Shown piece after piece: positions 1 through 5,569 of a stretch of DNA of 7,288 bases. The position numbers were made by a program, and so were the translations under genes. The first letter of the stretch is position 1; each line of letters starts with the position of its first letter. Origin of the DNA: Deltaproteobacteria bacterium (GTDB lineage: Bacteria > Desulfobacterota > Desulfobacteria > Desulfobacterales > ETH-SRB1). Under the pieces are notes generated by a model. The model was not told the origin of the DNA and did not search any database. It worked only from the letters and a program-made list of their open reading frames with translations. The stretch lies in the NCBI GenBank assembly GCA_030611115.1, contig JAUWQK010000075.1, positions 1-7,288 on the forward strand. Reading direction: 5' to 3'.

Positions 1-36
1 TATATTTATATATAATAGAGTTGATTTTCATAAATA

Positions 37-196
37 GTAACAGTTCACGGTTGTCGGTTTACAGTTAACAGTTTTATGCTTTTCGTTCTCGTTCCCATGC
101 TCCAGCGTGGGAATGCATACCACAGGTTACCACGCCGAAGCATGGGAACCAGGCACAGTTTTATGTTTTGAGCAACCGTAAACCGTAAACTGTTAC
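37..196. repeat. Outer inverted repeat of the GTAACAG/GTTCACGG family
   Basis: The left arm GTAACAGTTCACGGTT (37-52) and the right arm AACCGTAAACTGTTAC (181-196) form a 16-bp inverted repeat with one mismatch. The inner flanks are also related, with further GTTTAC and GTAAAC units at 57-63 and 178-184. The left 16-mer recurs exactly at 4644-4659. Between the arms sits a second, unrelated palindromic element (79-154). The segment 1-238 is otherwise non-coding and lies downstream of the minus-strand gene block. I infer a dispersed, non-autonomous intergenic repeat; it has no coding capacity. Confidence 0.7.
79..154. mobile_element. REP/MITE-like palindromic insertion with flanking direct repeats
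   Basis: GTTCCCATGCT (91-101) pairs perfectly with AGCATGGGAAC (139-149). Extended inwards, 91-110 and the complement of 130-149 agree at 18 of 20 positions, around a loop at 111-129. Each arm also holds its own near-palindrome, for example TCCCATGCTCCAGCGTGGGA. The element is flanked by an exact 11-bp direct repeat, ACAGTTTTATG, at 68-78 and 155-165, which looks like a target duplication. The motif resembles the GTTCCCA...TGGGAAC palindromes that I recall as highly repeated in several environmental proteobacteria. That resemblance is from memory and was not searched. Confidence 0.6.
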
Positions 197-238
197 CATA
201 AATAATACCGCAAGGAAGGAAAAAAATTATTCAAGCCT

Positions 239-358
239 TCAGGCCATATTCTTGTCGTTGCTAAACTGCGATTGATAGAGTTTGTAATATTCTTTCTTGA
301 GAGAAATCAGCTCGTTATGTTTTCCCTCTTCCACAATCTTGCCTTTAATTATAACAAC
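239..358 (-). pseudogene. msbA: C-terminal remnant of an MsbA-type lipid A ABC exporter
   Basis: On the minus strand an open frame without a start codon encodes 39 residues and then TGA. It begins VVIIKGKIVEEGKHNEL and continues with KEYYKLYQSQF. This is the signature end of an MsbA-type ABC exporter nucleotide-binding domain: the strand after the H-loop, then the I-V-E-E-G-x-H-x-E-L segment and the terminal Y-x-x-L-Y helix. Everything upstream (transmembrane domain, Walker A, signature motif, Walker B) is absent. Upstream in the same frame a TGA appears within about ten codons. The remnant overlaps the last codons of the DUF374 gene in a different frame, so the two genes were joined by a rearrangement. 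An msbA gene is expected in this operon, since MsbA flips core-lipid A across the inner membrane. The remnant itself cannot function. A local assembly or chimera error is the main alternative. Confidence 0.75.
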
Positions 359-1016
359 TGTCTGCCTCCAGGGTAAGACAGTTCAGTTCCTTTTCAAGGA
401 GGTTACGGTATCTCATCAAGTCGTTTTTGTCGGCATCCTTGGGAACAAAGAATGGATTGCCATAAATACCCATACATTTTGTAAAAGGATACGGAAGAAT
501 AAAGCGATCCCAGCTTGCAAAAACCTTGATTTTCTTTGCGCTGTAGCTAAAAGGCAAAATAGGGTATCCGGTTTCTCTTGCCAGAATGATTATTCCTATT
601 TTTACCTTGAATCTTGGTCCCTGGGGTCCATCCGGTATAATTAAGCCGGGCCTTTGTTTTCCTTTAATATTCTTAATCAGCCCTGATAATGCTTTAATCC
701 CGCCTCTTGTCGTTGAACCACGAAAAGCTTCATGTCCTTGTCTCTTAAGTATCCTTGCCAAAAATTCACCGTCTTCTGAACCGCTTACCATAGCGGTTCC
801 AGCCAATCCCCTGCACAAATAGTTCAAAAGCAGAAGTCTTGAGTGCCATGCTGCATAGATGAATTTTTTTGAGTTAATAATTGGCCTTACTTTCTCAAAT
901 CCTCTCAATTCTATCTTCATTGTATAAAATAGAATATCAATTAAAAACTTGCCAAAAATACCGACAAGTTCCCATTTGATTTCAGCGAGTTTATTTTTCT
1001 GCGTTATTCTTTTAAT
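345..1016 (-). CDS. DUF374 / LpxJ-like lipid A late acyltransferase, probable ATT start
   Basis: This is a lysophospholipid-acyltransferase-like protein of the DUF374 family. That family includes LpxJ, which adds a secondary acyl chain to lipid A in epsilonproteobacteria; the exact acceptor here is not known. Counted from the ATG at 920, visible motifs are AAWHSRLL (23-30, putative catalytic His26), GSEDGE (47-52), FRGSTTRGG (66-74) and PDGPQGPR (96-103). From that ATG the product is only 191 aa and has no Shine-Dalgarno. The same frame is open for 32 further codons that read as a family-like N-terminus, with a hydrophobic segment ELVGIFGKFLIDILF, but it contains no ATG, GTG or TTG. GGAG at 1024-1027 lies 7 nt before ATT at 1014-1016, giving 223 aa, which fits the family. 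The ATT overlaps the lpxB stop (tATTAA), so the two genes are probably translationally coupled. The 3' end abuts an msbA fragment, so the last residues (SCYN) may come from the junction. Confidence 0.72.
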   Translation of the reverse strand: MKRITQKNKLAEIKWELVGIFGKFLIDILFYTMKIELRGFEKVRPIINSKKFIYAAWHSRLLLLNYLCRGLAGTAMVSGSEDGEFLARILKRQGHEAFRGSTTRGGIKALSGLIKNIKGKQRPGLIIPDGPQGPRFKVKIGIIILARETGYPILPFSYSAKKIKVFASWDRFILPYPFTKCMGIYGNPFFVPKDADKNDLMRYRNLLEKELNCLTLEADSCYN

Positions 1017-2169
1017 ATTTTTTCTCCATCATACTCAGAGCTATTTCAGCTACTCGTTCTGAAGCACCGGGCACACCCAGCATGTCTCTTATTTCAAAAA
1101 GCTTTTTCCTCAGCTTTTGCAGCCCTTTTGCGTCATTTAACATATTAAATGCAGTATCAGCTATATTTTCCGGGGATGCTTCATCCTGTAATAATTCCGG
1201 GACAATATTTTCCCCTGCAATAAGGTTTACAAGACCAAAATTTTTAACCTGTACCATTAATTTGCCTAACCAGTAGCTTACAGGAGATACCTTGTAAATT
1301 ATTACTGTTGGAGTGCAGGAAATCGCTGCTTCTAATGTAACAGTCCCGGATGCAGCTACAGCTAAGCTGCACATTTTAAAGACGTTTTTAACATCTCCTG
1401 TCGCTATCTGGTAATTACATATTTCTTTATGTTTTTTTAATATTTCTTCAACGTGTTTTGTTTCAACAGAGGGAGCTGTGGAAATTATGAATTTTATGTT
1501 CTTGAGCCTGCTTTGTAGAATCTTGGCGGCATCAAGCATTACTGGAAGATGTCTTATAACCTCTCTGTCACGGGAACCCGGCAGAAGGCCTATAACCGGC
1601 ATTTCATGATTTTCATTTCCAACTGTTTCCAAAGTGTCTGACTGACGGAGATAATTTTGAGTATAATTGTCCAGCAAGGGATGACCTACAAATGTTACCG
1701 GCACTTTGTGTTTTTTGTAAAAGTCTTCCTCAAAGGGCAGGATAACAGCAATATGATCCACAAGTTTTCGAATTATTTTGACGCGGCCCGGCCTCCACGC
1801 CCAAACCTGAGGACCGATATAATATAAAACAGGTATATTGAGCTTTTTAGCGGCTGCTGCAATTTTAAGGTTAAAATCAGGGAAATCTATTAATATAACA
1901 AGGTCCGGCTTAATGCTTTTTAAGTGTCTTTTAACATCGGCAATCGCCTTAAAAAGATTTGGTATTTTGGAAAACACCTCGGTTATCCCGACAACAGACA
2001 GCTCGGATGCATCAACCAGGATCTCAACTCCCGCATCCCTGAGAGCTTGTCCTCCGATACCTGAAAAATGTATCTTATTGTTTTTATTACATATAGACCT
2101 TACAAGCTTTGACCCGTGAAGATCGCCGGAAGCTTCACCGGCTATAATCATAATATGTTTCGGTTTCAT
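1012..2169 (-). CDS. lpxB: Lipid-A-disaccharide synthase LpxB
   Basis: A GT19 glycosyltransferase that joins UDP-2,3-diacylglucosamine and lipid X to form the beta-1,6 disaccharide of lipid A at the inner face of the inner membrane. The 385-aa length is normal. Family motifs appear in order: AGEASGD (10-16), GIGGQ (37-41), DFPDFN (95-100, with Asp98 matching the essential Asp98 of E. coli LpxB), YYIGPQVWAWRPGR (116-129), FVGHPLLD (160-167), LLPGSRDREV (195-204), ASGTVTLEAA (273-282) and LVNLIAGE (313-320). The start MKPKHIMIIAGEASGD fits the family N-terminus, but the ribosome-binding site is poor (only GGA about 9 nt upstream). A better one, AAGGAG, lies about 45 nt further up, cut off by a hairpin repeat. 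The stop codon overlaps the proposed ATT start of the acyltransferase gene. Confidence 0.97.
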   Translation of the reverse strand: MKPKHIMIIAGEASGDLHGSKLVRSICNKNNKIHFSGIGGQALRDAGVEILVDASELSVVGITEVFSKIPNLFKAIADVKRHLKSIKPDLVILIDFPDFNLKIAAAAKKLNIPVLYYIGPQVWAWRPGRVKIIRKLVDHIAVILPFEEDFYKKHKVPVTFVGHPLLDNYTQNYLRQSDTLETVGNENHEMPVIGLLPGSRDREVIRHLPVMLDAAKILQSRLKNIKFIISTAPSVETKHVEEILKKHKEICNYQIATGDVKNVFKMCSLAVAASGTVTLEAAISCTPTVIIYKVSPVSYWLGKLMVQVKNFGLVNLIAGENIVPELLQDEASPENIADTAFNMLNDAKGLQKLRKKLFEIRDMLGVPGASERVAEIALSMMEKKY

Positions 2170-2190
2170 AAGCTATTCCATAGGATTACC

Positions 2191-2208
2191 GTAACCGTTC
2201 ACGGTTAC
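2191..2208 (-). promoter_or_regulatory. Perfect hairpin of the AACCGTGAAC family in the lpxB leader
   Basis: GTAACCG (2191-2197) and CGGTTAC (2202-2208) form a perfect 7-bp stem with a TTCA loop. It lies between a strong Shine-Dalgarno (AAGGAG, 2215-2220 on the minus strand) and the lpxB start at 2169. AGCTAT (2211-2216, minus strand) and ATAGCT (2171-2176, minus strand) can form a closing 6-bp stem around it. The strong Shine-Dalgarno directly serves only an ATG-TAA pair at 2205-2210. I infer either a repeat insertion in the leader or an RNA structure that brings the Shine-Dalgarno near the true start. Confidence 0.5.
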
Positions 2209-2242
2209 ATATAGCTCCTTGAATCTAAAAAGATAACATATG

Positions 2243-2438
2243 ACTCAGGACGGGTGCCATGGACAAACTTGTTTGTCCGTGCCCTTTTTCTGTTCAATGA
2301 TGGGAACTGTTGGTAAGAAAAAAATTTCAAAAACACACCTAACCGCAATCATTGAAGTACCGAGCAGTTCTTCTCTTTCGTTACTTTGTATTGATGCCCT
2401 TTGCACGGACAAACAAGTTTGTCCATGGCACCCTGAGT
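2243..2438. mobile_element. 196-bp MITE-like element with palindromic terminal inverted repeats
   Basis: The ends of this stretch are inverted repeats of about 36 bp. The left end begins ACTCAGG, followed by GGTGCCATGGACAAAC and onward to 2282. The right end, 2403-2438, is its complement, with only a 3-nt indel near the outer tip. Each terminal repeat contains its own hairpin, GGACAAAC-TT-GTTTGTCC. An inner inverted repeat, TTCAATGAT (2293-2301) with ATCATTGAA (2348-2356), adds a further stem. No transposase or credible gene lies inside; the 67-codon plus-strand frame across it is just the element read through. It accounts for over half of the gap between the oxidoreductase and lpxB genes. 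I could not define a convincing target duplication. Confidence 0.72.
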
Positions 2439-2531
2439 ACTGACAAAAGACTACGGTAAAACCTTTTCATGGTGCCTAATGGAGTGTTGGAGTCGGTGCC
2501 TTATTACTCAGTGAACGGATACGGCTTACCG
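2439..2531. other. Remaining gap between the oxidoreductase gene and the 196-bp element
   Basis: There is no coding frame or terminator here. The only recognisable piece is GTGAACGGATAC at about 2510-2521. It is a degenerate copy, in opposite orientation, of the GTTCACGG repeat seen in other gaps. Nothing else is supportable. Confidence 0.4.
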
Positions 2532-3485
2532 CTAAAGAAGGCTTCCGTTAGACTCGCTGATTTGGTTCATAATGCTTAAAGCTGTCTTTAAAGCATCGCG
2601 TCCCATTAGTCCCGTAACTTCAGGGACATTACGATTTTGTACCGATTTTACAAAGGATTTAAGCTCATCTTCCAAGGCGTCACTTTTTGTAAAGCAGAGC
2701 TGTTTTATTTCCATGCCCGGGATAAGGCTGTTTGAACTTTTTTCGTTCTGTCTGATCACGGTTATTTCATGATTTGCAAAATCGACAGAAATATATGCAT
2801 CTTTTTGGAACAGCCTGATTTTCCTTTCATTTTTTGTTGAAATTCTGCTTGCCGTAACATTTGCGACACATCCATTTTCAAATTCTAAACGAGCATTTGC
2901 TATATCAACATGTTTTGAGATTACAGGTATGCCTGCTGCATGAATGCTTTTTATGCTATACCTGACAAAGTTCAGAATTATATCTATATCATGAATCATG
3001 AGGTCCAGAATTACGCTGACATCGGTGCATCTTTCTTTATATATGCTCAAGCGATGTGATTCTATAAACCTTGGATTTTTAACAAAATCCTGCAAGGCAA
3101 CAACAGCAGGATTGAACCTTTCAAGATGCCCGACCTGTATAATAAGGCCCTTTGATTCTGCAATTTTAATCAGTTCGTCAGCCTCTTCAAGGGTTGTTGT
3201 TATCGGCTTTTCGATAAGAACATCAATGCCATTTTCAAGAAAATTTTTGCTGACGGCAAAGTGAGCAGGCGTAGGAACGACTATGCTCACAGCATCGACT
3301 TTTCCGAATAGATCTTTGTAGTTTGTATATGCAGATATACCAAAATTTGCCGCTGTGTTTTCGGCTTTTTCTTTTTCTATATCAACAACGCCGACAAGTT
3401 CAACTTCATCCATTCCTGCATACTTTTCAGCATGAAATTTACCAAGATAACCTGTACCTATTACACCAACACGAAGTTTTTTCAT
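2532..3485 (-). CDS. Gfo/Idh/MocA-family NAD-dependent sugar oxidoreductase (GnnA-like)
   Basis: A 317-aa cytoplasmic dehydrogenase of the Gfo/Idh/MocA family. The N-terminal Rossmann fold shows VGVIGTGYLG (6-15, GxGxxG), an acidic residue after the second strand (VVD, 33-35), and IVVPTPAH (68-75). The family catalytic motif EKP is at 92-94. GHLERFNP (119-126) and LDLMIHDIDI (160-169, with His165) are typical of members that oxidise nucleotide-sugar hydroxyls. Its place between lpxI and lpxB suggests a role in making or modifying the lipid A sugar. The closest characterised model I know is GnnA, which oxidises the 3-OH of UDP-GlcNAc so that GnnB can aminate it. No GnnB-type aminotransferase is in the window, so the substrate is inferred. 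The start is MKKLRVGVIG, with a weak GGA 7 nt upstream. The end of the foldback element lies only 18 nt upstream of the start codon. Confidence 0.88.
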   Translation of the reverse strand: MKKLRVGVIGTGYLGKFHAEKYAGMDEVELVGVVDIEKEKAENTAANFGISAYTNYKDLFGKVDAVSIVVPTPAHFAVSKNFLENGIDVLIEKPITTTLEEADELIKIAESKGLIIQVGHLERFNPAVVALQDFVKNPRFIESHRLSIYKERCTDVSVILDLMIHDIDIILNFVRYSIKSIHAAGIPVISKHVDIANARLEFENGCVANVTASRISTKNERKIRLFQKDAYISVDFANHEITVIRQNEKSSNSLIPGMEIKQLCFTKSDALEDELKSFVKSVQNRNVPEVTGLMGRDALKTALSIMNQISESNGSLL

Positions 3486-3503
3486 GATTATTCCGTTTTA
3501 TTC

Positions 3504-3792
3504 GTAACACTTTAGCTTTATGAAACAAACCAGATAGGCGTGAGCTTCAGGTGTGATACATTCAAAACAGGACACGAAGTGAAGCATTAGCGCTAAACTG
3601 TTTGAGCGCATTAGATATCGTCAAGAAAGAACCTTGCAGGATCTTGTCATTGTTTATTAATGGCTTGCTGACCTGTTACTATTGTTTTCATTCGTGGCAA
3701 GTTCTTTCTTTACGATATCTTATGCGTGAGTTTTTCATGGTTTTAATGTATTATACCTGAAGCGAATATATTTCAAAGCGCTAAAGTGTTAC
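3504..3792. mobile_element. 289-bp foldback/MITE-like element between lpxI and the oxidoreductase gene
   Basis: The ends are a perfect 13-bp inverted repeat, GTAACACTTTAGC (3504-3516) and GCTAAAGTGTTAC (3780-3792). Two further inverted blocks follow inwards. CTTCAGG-plus-ATACATT sequences at 3545-3568 match the complement of 3740-3762. A block around AGATATCGTCAAGAAAGAAC (3607-3637) matches the complement of 3697-3726. The element fills the gene gap, lying 9 nt from the lpxI stop and 18 nt from the next start. The flanking octamers TTTTATTC and TTCAATTC agree at 6 of 8 positions, compatible with an old 8-bp target duplication. GTAA ends and 8-bp duplications recall IS66-type elements, but this is a weak link. 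There is no coding capacity. Confidence 0.72.
3750..3776 (-). promoter_or_regulatory. Candidate sigma70 promoter within the foldback element
   Basis: On the minus strand TTGAAA (3771-3776) and a perfect TATAAT (3750-3755) are separated by 15 nt, a short but tolerated spacer. It would read toward the oxidoreductase and lpxB genes, which the long insert would otherwise separate from the upstream promoter. The matching position in the other arm of the element reads TGTGAT and has lost the box. This was recognised by motif only. Confidence 0.35.
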
Positions 3793-3801
3793 TTCAATTC
3801 T

Positions 3802-4620
3802 TTAATCTTTATTGTTTATAGCAACTATAGCAATCCCAAACTTGTCTGCCAGTGCTATCATTTCTTCTCTGTCAAAAACCACGGCCTTTCCTGCTTCAAT
3901 AGCCAGAGCCTTTGCGCCTGCTTCATGCATGGTACTGATTGTCTGCGCGCCGATAGCGGGCATATCAAACCTGACATCCTGAGTTGGTTTGCAAACCTTA
4001 ACAACTACAGCGGTTCCATTGCCAAGTTCCCCGCCTCTTTTTATTGTGGCATCAGTTCCATCAATAGCCTCTACGGCAAGGACTGATCCGCCTCCCACAA
4101 CAACGCATTGACCTATATCAAGGCGTCCAATCTCCTTTGCATATTTCCAGCCCAGGTCAATATCGGCTTTTTCCGACTTGGTTGGCTTTCGTTTTGTCCA
4201 GCATCCTTCCTGAGCCAGAATGTCGGGGAGTAAGAATGTTGAAGCGCTTATTTTGATGCCCTCTTTTTCAAGAGTTCTGGCAAAGGCACTCAAAATTCCA
4301 TCATCATGTGTATGGATCATACCGGCAAAAAGCGAGATTGCTTTCATATCCGGTTTTAAATCTTTAAAGTCCGAAAAGATACTTGTCTTACGAATGGCGC
4401 CCATCATGACGGCTTCGCTTATATTGTGCTTTTTAAAAAAACTGATGAGACGCTTCAACTGCCCCAGATGCATCCATTCTATTTCATCAACGTGGTCTTC
4501 CAGACTCTTGTCAGCCTCATTCAAAAAAGCTGCGGCATAAACAGAAAACCCTTTTGATTTTGCTTTTTTTGAAAAAATTATGGGGAACTGGCCGCTCCCC
4601 GCAATTAGACCTATCCGCAT
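3802..4620 (-). CDS. lpxI: UDP-2,3-diacylglucosamine pyrophosphatase LpxI
   Basis: LpxI (formerly DUF1009) hydrolyses UDP-2,3-diacylglucosamine to lipid X and UMP, replacing LpxH in many alpha- and deltaproteobacteria. The 272-aa length fits. The N-terminal domain begins MRIGLIAGSGQFPI. HTHDDGIL (103-110) matches the conserved H-D-D segment. The C-terminal catalytic domain contains GGGSVLAVEAIDGTDATIKRGG (176-197), VVKVCKPTQDVRFDMPAIG (206-224) and GAKALAIEAGKAVVFDREE (235-253). Asp219, in FDMPAIG, probably corresponds to the essential Asp225 of the Caulobacter enzyme. GAGG lies 10 nt before the ATG. The position between lpxA and lpxB matches the pathway. A 178-nt gap full of repeats separates it from lpxA. 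Confidence 0.96.
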   Translation of the reverse strand: MRIGLIAGSGQFPIIFSKKAKSKGFSVYAAAFLNEADKSLEDHVDEIEWMHLGQLKRLISFFKKHNISEAVMMGAIRKTSIFSDFKDLKPDMKAISLFAGMIHTHDDGILSAFARTLEKEGIKISASTFLLPDILAQEGCWTKRKPTKSEKADIDLGWKYAKEIGRLDIGQCVVVGGGSVLAVEAIDGTDATIKRGGELGNGTAVVVKVCKPTQDVRFDMPAIGAQTISTMHEAGAKALAIEAGKAVVFDREEMIALADKFGIAIVAINNKD

Positions 4621-4642
4621 AAATTACAGACCTCGTAAATTT

Positions 4643-4673
4643 GGTAACAGTTCACGGTTTACAGTTTACGGTT
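4643..4673. repeat. GTAACAGTTCACGGTT intergenic repeat upstream of lpxI
   Basis: GTAACAGTTCACGGTT at 4644-4659 is identical to 37-52, followed by degenerate TTTAC/CGGTT units up to 4673. On the coding strand the core AACCGTGAAC ends 29 nt before the lpxI start codon. It lies between the tandem repeat at 4735-4797 and lpxI. It is a family member, with no other function visible. Confidence 0.7.
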
Positions 4674-4734
4674 AATCGCTTTACGATTTTTTTCTCAGTC
4701 ATCGATTTCATTGAGTGAACATTATGAACTTTTT

Positions 4735-4797
4735 ATCCCTGCTCCCTGATCCCTAAACCCTGATCCCTGGCCCCTGATCCCTGGCCCCTGATCCCTG
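4735..4797. repeat. 14-bp tandem repeat, 4.5 copies, G-quadruplex-prone on the mRNA strand
   Basis: Units start at 4735, 4749, 4763, 4777 and 4791 (partial). The consensus is ATCCCTGGCCCCTG; the third and fourth units are identical. The array ends one base before the complement of the lpxA stop codon (4799-4801). On the minus (mRNA) strand it gives nine G-runs of 3-4 G spaced by 3-4 nt, satisfying the usual G-quadruplex pattern. It sits in the lpxA-lpxI intercistronic region. Confidence 0.85.
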
Positions 4798-4798
4798 T

Positions 4799-5569
4799 TT
4801 ACCTTGTTATTCCTCGCTGAGATGATTTAATAAAATCTATAAAGTAAACTACTTCAGGAATCTGTTCCACTTCAGCCTTTACTCTCTCTATAGCCTCGTT
4901 TATTGTAAGGCCAATTCGAAAAATAATTCTGTAAGCTTTTTTTAATAATTTGAGTTTGCTTTGAGAAAAGCCACTTCGCTTCAGGCCCACACTGTTTAAG
5001 CCGTGAAGCATGGCTCTGTCACCTGCTGCAATAACATAGGGCGGTATGTCTTTTACAACAGCGGATTTTCCTCCCACAAAAGCATAATCACCTATTCTTA
5101 CGAACTGGTGAATAGCTACAAGTCCTCCAATGGTTGCATAATCGCCAATTGTAATATGTCCTCCAAGTGTTGCATTGTTTGACATGACGACTTTTCGGCC
5201 GATTTTGCAGTCATGAGCGATGTGAGTATAAGCCATCAGGAAATTTTCCTCGCCGACTTCAGTTATGCCGCCGCCAAATCCTGTTCCTCTGTGAATTGTA
5301 ACAAACTCGCGTATAATTGTTTTACGCCCAATGGTAACATAGGTTTTTTCGCCTTCAAACTTTAATGACTGTGGAGCAGCGCCAATCGCCGCATACTGAA
5401 ATATATGACATTCCGGCCCAATGGTAACATAAGGTTCAATCACTACATGGGGACCTATTATTGTTCCAGCTCCGATAAAAACATCTTCTCCAATAATCGA
5501 ATACGGACCGACTTCTACAGTGGAGTCCAGTTCAGCTTTGGGATCGATAATTGCGGTTGGATGTATCAT
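4799..5569 (-). CDS. lpxA: UDP-N-acetylglucosamine O-acyltransferase LpxA
   Basis: LpxA catalyses the first step of lipid A synthesis, moving an R-3-hydroxyacyl chain from ACP to UDP-GlcNAc (or UDP-GlcNAc3N in some species). The 256-aa protein is a left-handed beta-helix of hexapeptide repeats (residues 1-185), followed by a helical tail with GLKRSGFS (195-202). THIAHDC (115-121) carries the catalytic base His119, equivalent to E. coli His125; His116, His138 and His154 match other conserved histidines. Gly167, in VGGKS, matches the E. coli hydrocarbon-ruler residue Gly173. The start overlaps the fabZ stop as ATGA, and GGAG lies 7 nt upstream (5577-5580), so coupling to fabZ is expected. A G-rich tandem repeat follows directly after the stop. 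Confidence 0.98.
   Translation of the reverse strand: MIHPTAIIDPKAELDSTVEVGPYSIIGEDVFIGAGTIIGPHVVIEPYVTIGPECHIFQYAAIGAAPQSLKFEGEKTYVTIGRKTIIREFVTIHRGTGFGGGITEVGEENFLMAYTHIAHDCKIGRKVVMSNNATLGGHITIGDYATIGGLVAIHQFVRIGDYAFVGGKSAVVKDIPPYVIAAGDRAMLHGLNSVGLKRSGFSQSKLKLLKKAYRIIFRIGLTINEAIERVKAEVEQIPEVVYFIDFIKSSQRGITR

Noticed and set aside
215..250. Rho-independent terminator after the msbA remnant
   Set aside because: GCCT-TC-AGGC is only a 4-bp stem and the T-run on the minus strand begins several bases later; too weak to call.
297..644. 115-codon plus-strand frame opposite the acyltransferase gene and msbA remnant
   Set aside because: It is antisense to recognisable protein sequence and has no family resemblance of its own.
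345..920. ATG at 920 as the true start of the acyltransferase
   Set aside because: There is no Shine-Dalgarno, the protein is short for the family, and homologous-looking sequence continues upstream. It remains possible if the gene is decaying.
2240..2443. 67-codon plus-strand frame spanning the 196-bp element
   Set aside because: It runs through both terminal inverted repeats, has no ribosome-binding site or recognisable motif, and is explained by the repeat itself.
4735..4797. CRISPR-like array
   Set aside because: The 14-bp units are contiguous with no unique spacers, so it is a simple tandem repeat.
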